Shown here: one piece after another, positions 12,711 to 23,166 of the stretch
Layout: each line of letters opens with the position of its first letter
How positions within the stretch are numbered: position 1 is the stretch's first letter
Source: Dermatemys mawii
Taxonomy: Eukaryota > Chordata > Testudines > Dermatemydidae
Reading direction: 5' to 3'
Assembly (NCBI GenBank): GCA_007922305.1
Contig: ML677364.1
Location: 19,120,538-19,184,537, forward strand
DNA: 64,000 nucleotides
Notes under the pieces: generated by a model
The model's input: only the letters and a program-made list of their open reading frames with translations
What the model was told of the DNA's origin: nothing
Database searches by the model: none
Made by a program: the position numbers and the translations under genes

Positions 12711-12837
12711 CCTATAGAAATGGAGGGGGAAGTACTCATTATACAGCAAGGATGTCACACAAAGACTGATGGAGAGCCAGAGTCTGTAGATTTGGCTATA
12801 ACTTGGTGCCCAGAGAGAATAGGGGACCCAAAGATGA

Positions 12838-12946
12838 AAGGCAAGTCCACACTACAAAATTAAGCCAACTTTAGTTATATCAACTTATAGACACCATAGT
12901 AATTGAATCAGTTTTACACATCCACATTACATTCCTTGTGTCGGCG
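12838..12946 (+). mobile_element. Fragment of a short DNA transposon (Harbinger-like start)
   Basis: It begins GGCAAGTCCACACTAC, close to the GGCTTGTCTTCACTAG and GGCTATGTCTACACTTG ends of the elements at 40419 and 63070, and continues with AAATTAAGCCAACTTTAGTTA. The right end is missing, and it is joined directly to a hAT right end. Confidence 0.45.
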
Positions 12947-13117
12947 GTCCACCAGGACCGCGCCACTTTCTGCAGCCCCCATTGGACCGGGGCAGCGAAC
13001 TGCGGCCAATGGGAGTCTTGATTGGCCGAACCTGTGAACGCAGCAGGTAAACAAACCAGCCAGGCCCACCAAGGGTGCTTACTGTAAGGAGCCGCATGCC
13101 AAGGTTGTCAATCCCTG
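12947..13117 (-). mobile_element. hAT element, end fragment
   Basis: It ends in GGTTGTCAATCCCTG; read inversely (CAGGGATTGACAACC) this is a hAT terminal repeat. The interior has the GCAGCCCCCATTGG...GCGGCCAATGGGAG arrangement seen in many non-autonomous hAT elements of this type. The other end is absent. Confidence 0.5.
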
Positions 13118-13124
13118 ATATACA

Positions 13125-13258
13125 GTATTGTCATTTCCATTTCCATAATCCCATTTTGCAGATGGGAACATTGATAAAGTTATCAGATGGGGCAGAATCA
13201 GGAATACAAATCAACAGTGAGGCCTCGCTCTCAATTTCTGAACTACACTGGCAAATTT
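13125..13258 (-). mobile_element. MIR/CORE-SINE fragment
   Basis: The minus strand carries the MIR core. On the plus strand it reads CCCATTTTGCAGATGGGAAC, then a diverged GGGCAGAATCAGGAATACAAA part corresponding to the reversed region between core and tRNA head. It is old and strongly diverged. Confidence 0.5.
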
Positions 13259-14044
13259 AAAACTGATTTGCAGCCTCATTGGCTCCCTGTATTGTAATTA
13301 TAGTGCTGGATGCTTACTAACCTCTGAAATTCTCTTTAGTCAGACACTTCCTAATATTTCACTCAACTGCTTTGCACGGTTCTCTAACAATCCATTCTCT
13401 TGCTGTGGCTTTTTACTGCCCCGGGCAGTTGCATTGATTTGCTAGGTTCACCTTTAGTTTATATTTACAAAAAGAACCTTTTTTTGTTTGTTTTTGTACT
13501 CTTGTTCCCCGGCAGCTTGTCAAATACTATCAATTGTTATCTTAAGCACAGGAAGCCAAAACTCTGCTGAACCTACCTGTCTCTCAAAACTTCCAGCTTC
13601 ATGTATGTGTGCAATTATAACAGCAATGGCCAGAGCCAGAGCCAGAATACTGTTGCTATTCGAATTGGTTCAGACTATTAATGCTTCTCCTTGGAGCTTT
13701 CCCCTTTGTATGATGACTGGAAGACTAGGTCAAGGATGCTGAAGACACTGAAAAATTCACAACATAACTCCACAATCAATAAGGTTTGGATTCTCACAGA
13801 CCTTTATGTGAGTGCTTGGGAGAGAAGGACATGAGGACTGACCTTCACTTGTGCATATAGTGCAAAGGCCTCAGATTTGGCACCAAGGCACAAATGCACT
13901 GTTTCCTTCATGAACTTTCAGCACTCTAAAGGAGAAGAGGCATGGAGAAGGCAGGGACCTCGCTCCTGCCCTATGTCTTAAGTCCACTGTCCTGCAGAGC
14001 GGTACTGGGGGGCGCGAGAGTGGCCTTTTCGTTAAGGCACTTCC

Positions 14045-14222
14045 TTGGAAGATCAAAGTTCAAGTATTAGCTCTGCAACAGACTTCCTTTCCTGAGCAAG
14101 TCACAAGCCCAGAACCTCATTTTCCCCTTTGGTGAAATGGGGATGATAGTACTTCCTACTTCATAGGGATGCCATGAAGATGAATCCATTAATAGATATG
14201 TGTTCAGATCCTACTGGGATGC
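14045..14222 (+). mobile_element. MIR/CORE-SINE copy
   Basis: The order follows the MIR consensus: AAGTTCAAGTATTAGCTCTGC, GAGCAAGTCACAAGCCCAGA, CCTCATTTTCCCCTTTGGTG, AAATGGGGATGATAGTACTT, then TTCATAGGGATGCCATGAAG. The tRNA-derived head is only partly kept. Confidence 0.7.
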
Positions 14223-15320
14223 GCACTATAGGAAAACCTACTTATACAGCCTACAGAGGAGTGGGTGTGCTGCACCCTATAACGGGGGTGATGCTCCCCT
14301 TGGTTTTGTGCTGCTCCTCATTTTCCCCCAGTGCGTCGCTGCGCACGCTCAAACTGCACTACAATTTAAATGTAGTAAACACTAAGCCAACTCAAAATAA
14401 GCACCGTGTCTTGCTTCAAATATGGAACTCCTGAGCTCATTCTGTCTGTGTAGGATTGTTTACAATAAGCTGGGAGCTTGAAGAATGGCAAGTGTCCTAC
14501 AGCCAACACACCTGCAATGTTGACATCCAGCAGATCTCAAATTACAAGTAGGCAAAGCTCTTCCATTGTTTGCTACTGGGTGCAGCCGTGTTCTCAACCA
14601 ATGCATCATCCTGGCATGTTGCCTCCGTGATGTATCACACAGAAACCTCTTTAAAGCATTGTAACTCTGATACTCTGCATGTGCCAGAACCCACCACCAC
14701 CAGCAGCACAAGCAGTTTTAGGATTGATTCCTTAGCAAGATGGCTCTCCTGAAGGAGAAACATACAGCTCCTTCAAACAGCTCTTGTTCAGTCCCCTCCA
14801 TGCCATAATCGCTGTAGCAGGATCTCTGACACTGCAGGCAGACTGGACCCGTGTCCTGAGCCTGGACTTAGATTGTTATCTTCATTACATACACACCGAG
14901 AAGATGGATTAAAAATATCAAATACTCTTTCTGGAAGGTTGCCATGTCACACTACTTATTTCTTACCATTCAAAACAATACTACACAAGAAAAAGAGACA
15001 GAAAGTTCATTACAGCAAAGATGCACAAGCCAACCCACCTTGCTGTAGGCTAGCTCTCTGCAGCCTGATTGCTCAAGGCCTAGCTCACACATTGTCCTAC
15101 AGAGCCCACTAATCTGCAAGCAGAACTAGGGTACCCCTTACAAATGTAAAGTGGTAATTGTATTAAAATTACAACCTTTCACTATTCCACAAGGAGCATC
15201 CTGCAGGAAGAACTCCCCACAGTTCTCTGCCTCCAAGCAAACTCCACGTTCCTCTTCCAGTGATTGCTCATGTGCATTCCAATAGGTGTGTGTGCACGCC
15301 ATGTGCAGTATCACTGGAAG
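14223..15320. other. Unassigned DNA upstream of the DIRS element
   Basis: No gene recognised. Open frames of 60-86 codons overlap on both strands without family signatures. Confidence 0.4.
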
Positions 15321-15329
15321 CTTTTTCCC

Positions 15330-15574
15330 TAGTGGTACCAATCGGGTCAGCCGTGATGGCGCCTATATGGCGGTGCATATATACCCCGGCCGACTCATCG
15401 CCTGCTCAGTTCCCATGACGGTCATTGGAACAGCTTAGTGCTTGCTTTGCGAGTCCATTAGCCTAGTGGCTTTCCTTTGATCTTGTGTAAATAGTTTAAT
15501 CTTGTTGTAAATATTTGTAGTTCTAGTTAGTTATTGGGGGGTTCCCCCCTTGTTATATTCCCCGACTCCAGGAC
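15330..15574 (+). promoter_or_regulatory. DIRS 5' terminal/leader region
   Basis: This is the non-coding part before the gag start at 15575. It holds a TATA-like GCATATATACCCC near 15376-15388, and the text CTCAGTTCCCATGACGGTC near 15407-15425 recalls leaders of vertebrate DIRS elements. Transcription start and terminal-repeat boundary cannot be placed from one copy. Confidence 0.4.
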
Positions 15575-15730
15575 ATGCCTCAGTTGCAAGGGTTTAAGGT
15601 GTGCAAGAGGTGTGGGAAGCCTATGCCCACAAGTGCTTTGCACTCCGATTGCCGTAAGTGCCTGAGTGAGGGTCATCCAATGGACAAGTGCCCTATTTGC
15701 AGGGGCTTCACAATCCCCGATGCCACATAA
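15575..15730 (+). pseudogene. DIRS gag, N-terminal zinc-binding segment
   Basis: From the ATG at 15575 a 51-codon frame encodes a cysteine-rich module, with pairs C10-x2-C13, C26-x2-C29 and C39-x2-C42 and histidines at 23 and 34, before TAA at 15728-15730. A cysteine-pair module of this kind at the start of gag is what I recall from reptilian and fish DIRS elements, where gag packages the RNA. The frame then shifts: the next gag-like stretch (Lys/Arg-rich from 15723) lies one base further. The ATG choice is supported by the Cys motif following closely. It is a broken copy, not a functional protein. Confidence 0.6.
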
Positions 15731-16986
15731 GAAAAAGAGGCCAGACAGGGGTCATTCCCCCGTCAAGAAGCTAAAGACAGACCATAGTTGGGTGTGTCCC
15801 ATGGTGGGAGACCCCCAGAAAGACCTCCAGGAGCTGACTCCACAGGCTCCAGGCCAAAATGCAGAGCCCCTGAGTCCAGCAGGAATGGGACAATCTGGAG
15901 GAAAAGCTCAACCTCCTGTCCACTCTGGACACTTACGAGGCAGCTCATGACCTTACTGATATGACGTTGCAGTTGCGTGAGCCGAGCCTGCATCCTCCAG
16001 TTTCGGCATCGGTGTCGACTGTGCCTGCGTGCTCAGCACCGAGGGGGCCTGCTATACCAACACCGATGGCACCGGCGGCAGGACCACTGCCAGTTGCGGC
16101 ACCGATGTTAGCAACGCTGGTTATGGCAGCATGAATGATGGTAGCTCCATCTGTGGCACCACCTTTGGTTTGGCACTGGGGCAAGCCAGTGATGTCACGG
16201 CATCGCTCTTCATCCCCACGGTACCGCTTCCCCGCACCGTAAGGCTCTGCGCTCCCGTAATCAGCATTGAAGTAGATGTCGGAGTCGGATGCGGGTTCCT
16301 TATGGTCCCGATGGAGCCACTACCAGTCTCGATCCTGGCACCATTCACGGCACAGTGGGCTGGTGGAACAGACGGCCACTGTTACCACTTGGCCACCCCA
16401 GTGGCAGGGCCTAGTGCAATGGCCTTTTTGGACCCCTTGGGCCTATTATCAGGCACAGGGCCAGGGTTCCGGACCATTGTCAGTGGTGTCGGGGCCCCGG
16501 GGGCCCCCATCAGCATCATTGATGGCACACCACTCCCCTAGGGCACCGGAGGTCTCCCTACAGGATGGAATTGTTGGTCAGCCATAGTCGGCTTCAGCTC
16601 CCACTCCACCAACAGCTGAGGCGCCCCAGCCCATAGTGCCAAGGCCTCTTGAATTGCCCTGCCCAGCTTCTAGGCAACCAGAGGGTCAGGAAGACCCAGT
16701 ACTGGGAACATCTTCCTCCTTTTCCCCAGATGAGGCAGTTGAGGGCACAGCCACTACTTTACCACCAATGGACATTAAGGGCCACCAAGACCTACTTAGA
16801 AGGGTAGCCATTAACCTTAATCTCCAAGCGGATGAAGTGGTCAAGGATTTAGACCCTACTGTGGACATCCTCGCATCGGAGGGGCCTTCCAGGATTGCCT
16901 TACCCCTTATAAAGTCTATTCAGACCACCACCAACATGCTCTGGCAGACACTGGCCTCTATACCACCAACAGCGAAAGGGATATAG
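15720..16986 (+). pseudogene. DIRS gag, middle region, frame-broken
   Basis: After the first stop, gag-like sequence continues over several frames: a Lys/Arg-rich stretch (15723-15950), a Gly/Ala/Thr/Pro-rich low-complexity stretch (about 16020-16590), and a frame at 16636-16986 with an acidic Asp/Glu-containing segment that ends AKGI before a stop. The 170-codon frame at 16029-16541 is one of the low-complexity readings and probably not the original frame. The middle of DIRS gag is poorly conserved, so domain assignment is limited; the identity rests on position between the zinc module and the better-conserved end. Confidence 0.5.
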
Positions 16987-17035
16987 ACATATTACTTTGT
17001 GCCACAAAAGGGTTGTGGCACAAAGTAATATGTCT
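16985..17035. repeat. Perfect 23-bp inverted repeat in gag
   Basis: Arms 16985-17007 and 17013-17035 are perfect inverse copies with a 5-nt spacer (17008-17012). The left arm reads in the gag frame, so the right arm looks like a copied-back duplicate that replaced gag codons and ended the upstream frame. The frame resumes downstream. Confidence 0.9.
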
Positions 17036-17738
17036 TCTTACCCACCCACAACTGGGTACTTTGGTTGTTGATGTGGTGAATCATAAAGAGCAGCAGGGTG
17101 AACCAGGTTCCGCTCCAAAATTATGGGATGCCAAGAAGCTGGACCTCTGCGGCCGTAATGTCTATTCAACTGGGGAGATCCAGCTTTGTATAGTGAATCA
17201 ACAGGCAGTGCTGAGTCATTACTCCTTCAGCTCCTGGAATACGCTGGCCAAATTCCAGGAGTTTGTCCTGGTGGACTCACATAGAGAGTTCGGAGCTCTC
17301 CTGGAGGAAGGCAAGGTGGTCTCCAGAATGGCCCTTCAAGTAGCCCTGGAAGCAGCGGACTCATCTGCTACAATTACGGCTACTGCCATCACCGTGAGAT
17401 GCAGTGCTTGGCTGCAAGTCTCTGGTATCCCCCCAGAGGTGCAGAATACAATCCAGGATCTTCCATTTGACCGCGAGGGCCTGCTTGCCCAGAATATGGA
17501 CAAACACCTTCATAGCCCCAAAGATTCTTGGGCAACCCTGAGATCTCTGGGGCTACACATCCCGGCACCTCAGAGGAGACCCCTTAGGCCCCAGCCCACA
17601 TCCTGTTTCTCCCAGAGGGCCCCTAGACGAGACCAACCCAGAAGAAGGGGCAGGTTTAACAGGAGACGCCCTCAGTCATCCTTCCTTCAAGGGCAGGGTT
17701 CAATGAAACAGCCACTGGGCCCCAGACCGAACTTTTGA
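17013..17738 (+). pseudogene. DIRS gag, C-terminal segment
   Basis: This 241-codon stretch is open. It holds THPQLGTLVVDVVN, then DAKKLDLCGRNVYSTG, a helical hydrophobic part, and ends in a strongly basic tail (RRDQPRRRGRFNRRRPQ) suited to binding RNA. The LDLCGRNVYS segment recalls the gag of vertebrate DIRS elements. The nominal ATG at 17013 is an artefact of the inverted duplication at 16985-17035, and in the original element this was the continuation of the upstream gag. The stop at 17736-17738 precedes the reverse transcriptase region by about 200 bp. Confidence 0.65.
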
Positions 17739-17936
17739 GGGTGTGCATGAGGATGGCGCACCAGTCACCTTACCAGATCTTCCCTTTGTGAATCGACTTT
17801 CCTGCTTCTACCATGCTTGGTCACAGATCACATCGGACCGTTGGGTCCTCATCACAGTAGGGATGGGATATTCTATCCAGTTCTGCTTCCTCCCAACCTC
17901 CCACCCCCATTCCCCACTCTTCTCATGAGCAACTCC

Positions 17937-18767
17937 TTTTACAGGAGGTTTAGTTGCTCCTAACGTTGGGGGCAGTAGAGGAGGTTCCTCAGGAATTCAG
18001 GGGCAAGGGGTTCCACTCCCATTCTTTCCTTATCCCCAAGGCCAAAGGGGGGCTTTGGCCTATTCTGGACTCCAAAACCTCAACACTTACATAAAAAATT
18101 TGAGGTTTCACATGGTCTCTCTGGCCACCATCATTCCCTCAATGGATTGGGGAGACTGGTATACCACCCTCGACTTGAAGAACCCATACTTTCATATCGC
18201 CATTATTCCACCCCACAGACATTTTCTCAAGTTCGTGGTCAGTGACCACCACTACCAGTTCACAGTGCAACCATTTGGCCTCTCCACTTCACCTTAGGTA
18301 TTCACCAAGTGTATGGCGGTAGTGGCAGCTTTCCTCCAAAAGTGCCACATACAAATGTTCCCTGGACGATTGGCTTATCAAGGCAGACTCCCAATCGAAG
18401 CTAGTGCAACATGTGGCCCTAGTCAGGGACACATTCCTCAGGCTGGGTCTCATACTGAACAAACCCAAGTCCACAATTGACTCCCACTCAAAGGATAGAG
18501 TTAACTGGAGCTCTCCTGGATTCCACGGTCCCAAGGGTGTTCCTCCTGGATCTGCATTTCAGAGCAATCTCGGACATTTTCCATACCCTTCTGCGCTTTC
18601 CCACCACCACAGCCAGAAATTGTATGGGGCTACTAGGGTACATGGCAGCCTGTACTTATGTGATGCAACACGCCAGGCTGCACCTTCGACTACTACAGGT
18701 GTGGCTATCACAAGTGCACAGGCAGGGCAGGGACCCACTGGATTCAGTAGTGACCCTCCCTCCGTGA
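17937..18767 (+). pseudogene. DIRS reverse transcriptase, broken
   Basis: Translated pieces give RT motifs in order: GGLRPILD-type start near 18045 (here with a changed residue), WYTTLDLKNPYFHI (motif A, carrying the first catalytic Asp), QFTVQPFGLSTSP (motif B), and LDDWLIK (motif C, near 18362) with both Asp kept, although the usual aromatic residue before it is lost. An in-frame TAG lies at 18295-18297 just after motif B, the frame shifts before motif C, and it shifts again near 18477, where the thumb-like part (RIELTGALLDS onward) is read to 18767. RT copies element RNA into DNA. This copy cannot make a complete enzyme. Confidence 0.8.
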
Positions 18768-19303
18768 ATACTGGACTCCCTCCAATGGTGGCTTCAGATG
18801 CAGATGATCTGTGCGGGGGACCCTTTGCAAAGTCACAACCCATGATCACCTTGGTCACAGATGCATCAGAGCTCAGTTGGGGAGCTCATCTGGGCAGCAT
18901 CAGAAGCCAAGGCCTCTGGTCCAGTGTAGAGCTGTCCCTCCACATCAATGTGAGAGAGCTCAGAGAGGTTCACCTGGCATGCCAAGCGTTCAGGAGCTGT
19001 CTCCAGGATAGGTGCATATCAGTCCTCACAGACAACACTGCAGCCATTTTTTACATAAACAAACAGGGTGGTGCTCGCTCCTCTCCTCTCTGTTGGGAAG
19101 CAATAGCCCAGTGGGAGTTCTGCGTCACACACTCCATACACCTGCAGGCATCGCACCTGCTGGGAGCACAGAACGAGCTGGCAGACCGCCTCAGCCGTTC
19201 ATTTCAGGGGCACGAGTGGTCCCTCAGACTGGACATAGCCCACTTAATTTTCCACAAGATGGGGGTTTCCCCACATGGACCTGTTCGCCACAGAGGGCAA
19301 TAG
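18768..19303 (+). pseudogene. DIRS RNase H domain
   Basis: This part continues the same polyprotein in the frame of the 18404-19303 stretch. The RNase H pattern is visible: LVTDASELSWGAH (first Asp), NVRELREVHLA (Glu), LTDNTAAIFYIN (second Asp) and NELADRLSR (last Asp), so the four metal-binding acidic residues remain. RNase H removes the RNA strand after reverse transcription. The domain sits directly after RT and just before DLFAT, the usual DIRS order. It ends at a stop after 19301, with the next part read in another frame. Confidence 0.8.
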
Positions 19304-20222
19304 GAAGTGCCAAAGGTTCTTCTTCCTGGACCACAGCCCAGGCTCCACTGCGGATGCCTTCCACACTTCTTGTGTGCGACACCTGATGTACACATTTCCA
19401 CCGTTTCCCCTCATACACGAGTGCTCCTCAAGATCCATCAAGACAGGGCCTCACTGATACTCATAGCACCTATGTGGGCCCACCAACATGGTCCACCAGG
19501 TTACTGAACCTGTCAGTGGCTAGACCAAAAGAGCTTCTCCTCTGCCTATCCCTGATCTCACAGGACCATGCCGTCTGCAGCACCCAGTCCGGAGTCCTTC
19601 ACCTCACAGTGTGGAAGGTCCATGGTTGAACCCTCAGGAGCTCCATTGTTCACATTCAGTCAGGGAAGTCCTGCTGGGAAGCAGAAAACCCTCCACTCGA
19701 GCCACGTATCTGGCCAAGTGGAAGCATTTTTCCATCTGGTCCCGACGTAAAGGGACGGAGCCACAATCAGCCCCAGTTCCCTTCATCCTAGATTACTTCG
19801 TGGACCTAAATATAAATAAAATAAATATATGGAGATATACCTATTTCATAGAGCTGGAAAGACCTTGAAGGTTATCAAGTCCAGTCCCCTGACTACACTA
19901 GCAGAACCAAGTTCTGTCCCCTGACAATTTTTTTTGCCCCAAATCCCTAAATTGCCCCCTTAAGAATTGAACTCACAACCTTGGATTTAACAGGCCAATA
20001 CTCAAACCACTGAGCTATCACTCCCCCAAGTGCTCCATTTTCCCCTCCCCTACAGTGGTAAGGGCTGGTATTAGCATCCCTAAGGGTACATTTGGCAGCC
20101 ATCTCAGCCTTCCACGTGAAAACAGAGCAGGTCTCAGTGTTCAGCAATCCCATGGTAGGTAGGTAGGTTTCTTAAAGGCCTTGTCAGGCTCTGTCGTTAC
20201 ATACGCCAGCCTGTCCCTCCCT
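19275..20222 (+). pseudogene. DIRS tyrosine recombinase, N-terminal part only
   Basis: The part begins MDLFATEGNRKCQRFF, a linker typical of DIRS between RNase H and the recombinase, then FPPFPLIHECS and a frame near 19611-19812 with KPSTRATYLAKWKHF, the start of the recombinase core-binding domain. A SINE then interrupts. Coding-like sequence resumes at about 20056 (VHLAAISAFHVK, then PMVGRFLKGL) and ends near 20222. The catalytic R-H-R-Y residues would lie downstream and have been removed at the junction with the LTR. Tyrosine recombinases insert DIRS DNA without target duplication. Several frameshifts are present. Confidence 0.7.
19809..20036 (-). mobile_element. tRNA-derived SINE inserted in the DIRS recombinase
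   Basis: On the minus strand it begins GATAGCTCAGTGGTTTGAGT (promoter box A) and continues with GTTGTGAGTTCAATTCTTAA (box B region), both tRNA-like. The opposite end is an A/T-rich tail of repeated TAAATA units (19809-19836). The DIRS frame is interrupted exactly here and resumes after it. The head matches the recalled cryptodire turtle SINE. Exact target duplications were not resolved. Confidence 0.75.
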
Positions 20223-20225
20223 AAA

Positions 20226-20965
20226 CTGCTTAATGGACAACTACCTTATGTTAATCCATGTAGTTAATTACCAGTGATGTTTAGGAAACAGAAGGCTACT
20301 TCAAAAGCCTATTGTTCGCCTGAGGACTCCGTGCTATCAAGAGAAGACCTCAAACTGTATAAAGGACTCGTGGGTCCTGATTCTTTTTCTCTCAGATGTG
20401 CTTGAGCTTTATTCAAGGGAAGCCTGAGTTGCAAGACTTAGATCTCCAGTCCCATCTGGATCACCCTGGATATGAACACTGGACTATAACCTATGGACTA
20501 ATTCTGAAAGAACTACATACAACTCCAAAGCTCACCATTTCTACTATGAAATTGATTTCAGAACTGTACTCATGCCTGTATGTACACTGATCTTTTAACT
20601 AATACATTCTCTTTTCTTTTAAAATAAATTTTAGTTTAGTTAATAAGAACTAGCTATAAGTGTGTATTTGGGTAAGATCTGAAATACTCATTACCCTGGG
20701 AGGTGATGTGGCTGATCCTTTGGGATGGTAGAACTTTCATATTTGACTTTGCTGTCTGGGAGGGAGATCAAAGACTGGGCTGCTTTTAAGGGAGCTTTGT
20801 TTTGGCTTCTATGTAACCAGCTCAGTATTGTAGAAGCTGTTTTGTGGCTAGTTTGGTGGATCTAAGAACTGGAATATCCACCAGCTTTGGGGATTGTCTT
20901 TCCAATTCTTTGCAGTTTCCCCCAATTGAGTAACCTCAACATCCCCCAGCCCCACCTACACAAAC
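20226..20965 (+). mobile_element. LTR (solo or truncated)
   Basis: AT-rich block near 20610-20640 with AAAATAAATTTTAGTTTAG as the polyadenylation region, followed by GGGTAAGATCTGAAATACTC and a GT/TTTGGGAT-rich stretch, as in an LTR of turtle retroviral or gypsy-type elements. It adjoins the broken end of the DIRS element, so it inserted into or recombined with it. No internal genes are attached. Ends are approximate. Confidence 0.45.
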
Positions 20966-21739
20966 TAAGTTGTGAAAGGGAATTGATTACAACATATGAG
21001 TCAAAGAAGAAGAAGGTAACTCTCATATTAGAGACTGAAGTATTCCTAATGTTTTCAATGTGTTTAAGAATTTCAGAATGTGTTTTTCAAAAGGCTCTTT
21101 TGAACATCCCATCATGCTTAATTATGTTTCTTATTTTTCTTCCAAGCATTGGGATTCACGGTTGTGATAATAGGTGAAGAAGAGGAAATAAGGCCTTAAA
21201 AAAAGAATTCCGATCTCCAACTCTACCAAATCAAAGGGAAATCAGGGCAGCCAATTCTGGTATTTGTGGACAACATCCATCAAATACTTACAGAGCCCCT
21301 TCAAAGGTTCTCCGAGTATAAATCTCAGAAATAACCTGTGCTTAATCTCCACATATACTTCCCCACAAATCTCCACACCAGTTCCAGTATGCCAGTCACA
21401 TGCCAGAGTTACTACTTACTCTCCAGTCCTCCTTCAAATATGCATATGAAACATAAAATACATCTTTGCAATTGTTCATGTCTGATACATTTCTTGGAGC
21501 ATTGGGCTATTAATATTTTAACAGCTCTGCAAACATAAAATCAAATAATATATTTTTTTAGTCTTTTCTATCCAGTCTGACAAATGAAGTTGTCCCTGTG
21601 CTCACCAAGGAATCTTCACCATCTCAAAGGCAATATTGTGCCAAGGTAGTATTTCACACTGCTACCTTGATTTACACCTTCCATTATACAGAGGACAGAA
21701 GACAAATTGAGGGTCTGTTCTCAACTCTATTCATTTTCT
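20966..21739. other. Unassigned unique DNA
   Basis: No gene or repeat recognised. Confidence 0.45.
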
Positions 21740-22800
21740 CCCTGGGAGACTTTGCAAGTTCACCCAGTTCAGTCAGGGGTTTTGTCATTGCCTGCCCTGT
21801 AACCCTGGGTGCTTTTGTGCTGTGCAGCTTTGACTCAGAGCCCCAACATCAGCAGCCTGTTTACAGCACAATGACCTCACCCTGGCTGCCCCCAGCCTGT
21901 TTACTCCTCACAGGGTGACACCGATAGTCCTGTTAGTCCTGAGTTGCCTCAAAACTGTCTCCTCTGCAGTGCGTAACCCTTCTCACTGAAGCACTCATAA
22001 AACTTATCAAGTTCACTGCTCCTTTAAAGAGACAGTACATGGAACCAGACTGATAGTTTGGCTGAGGATTTTAGTCTTTAGTTTGAAACGCTACACTGAG
22101 ATGGTAGTGTAATAAAACAGTATTAGGTTTATTAACAAAGAACAGCTATTTAAGTGGTACCAAGTAGAAGGAATCGGGATAGAAATGGTTACAAACAAAC
22201 AAAAGTAACAACATCCTTCTAAAATTAAAACCTACCGTAACCAACTATAGTTGTTTGTTTAAAGTAGTTGTCTCAGCACAGTCATTCTTCCAGCATGGCT
22301 GGCCAATTTTTGGCCGGGATCCAGGACAGAGCTCAAAGTGCTTGGTTTCTTTGTCTCCTCAGGTTCAGGATGCTAAAAAGGCTTTCTCACTCGGCTTATA
22401 TCCTAAAGTTTATCTTTGTTTTCAAAGTCAGGAAGCCCTCTTAGGGGTTCATCTTGCTGTGTCTACCAGAGAGCTGACACCATGTTAATGTTGGCAATCT
22501 CCTCCCCCTGTCATGATAGTTAAGTGGCTATCTTCCCCCACTCCCTGCTTTGGTTTCTTTGTTTACCTTTTATGTAAATGTACTTCCATTGTCTCTTCCT
22601 GCACAATTGACATGGGAGACACAGTCAAGCAGGTAGAGCCACATTCCTTTGTGTGAGGGAGGGATGACTTAATCCTTACCAGCCAAACATATTTTAAGAT
22701 TGTATTTTCAGTACATATTAAGAATTTTGATATATCACTCATACATAGATCATGCACTAATATTCATGACCAGAATGTTACCAGTTTCCATATGATACCT
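21740..22800 (-). mobile_element. LTR-like block in reverse orientation
   Basis: The part near 22110-22145 (TAATAAAACAGTATTAGGTTTATTAACAAAG) resembles the reverse complement of an LTR polyadenylation region, and the whole is a non-coding, CT-rich stretch with no open frame of note. Boundaries and class (retroviral or gypsy) are not determined. Confidence 0.4.
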
Positions 22801-22810
22801 TACATGACAA

Positions 22811-23166
22811 GAGAAGAAAAGACTGAGGGGAAACATAACAGTCTTCAAGTAAAAGGTTCTTATAAAGAGAAGGGTGATACAGTGCTCTTCTTATCCACTG
22901 AGGACAGGACAAAAGGTAATGGGCTTAGGAATGGAGATTTAGGTTAGGCATTGTGAAGTTTTTTCTAACTGTCAGCATAGTTAAGCACTGGAACAAATTG
23001 CCTATGGAAGTTGTGGAATCCCCATCATGAGAATTTTTTAAGAACGTGCTAGACAAACACCTATCAGGGATGATCTAGATAATACTCAGTCCTGCCTCCC
23101 TGCAGGGGACTGGACTAGATGACTATTGGAGATCCCTTCCAGCCCTACATTTCTATGATTCTGTGA
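22811..23166 (+). mobile_element. CR1 LINE 3' end
   Basis: Ordered CR1 3' region motifs: GACTGAGGGGAAACATAACA, CAAGTAAAAGGTTCTTATAAAG, AGCACTGGAACAAATTGCC, GGGACTGGACTAGATGAC, and the terminal ATTTCTATGATTCTGTGA, the CR1 tail repeat. 5'-truncated as usual. Confidence 0.8.

Larger units (their letters stand above)
15330..20222 (+). mobile_element. DIRS-like retrotransposon, decayed and 3'-truncated
   Basis: The order of remnants is gag (zinc-binding start, then a basic end), reverse transcriptase, RNase H, and the N-terminal part of a tyrosine recombinase, which is the DIRS layout; these elements integrate with a recombinase and not with a DDE integrase. Neither protease nor integrase is seen. 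The genes are broken by stops and frameshifts. A SINE interrupts the recombinase at 19809-20036. The element stops at about 20222 against an LTR, so the recombinase catalytic domain and the 3' terminal repeat are lost. Host DNA resumes on the left at an uncertain position near 15330. Confidence 0.8.

Noticed and set aside
16029..16541. 170-codon open frame on the plus strand
   Set aside because: Low-complexity Gly/Thr/Ala-rich reading inside the DIRS gag region; overlapping frames on both strands are open there for the same compositional reason.
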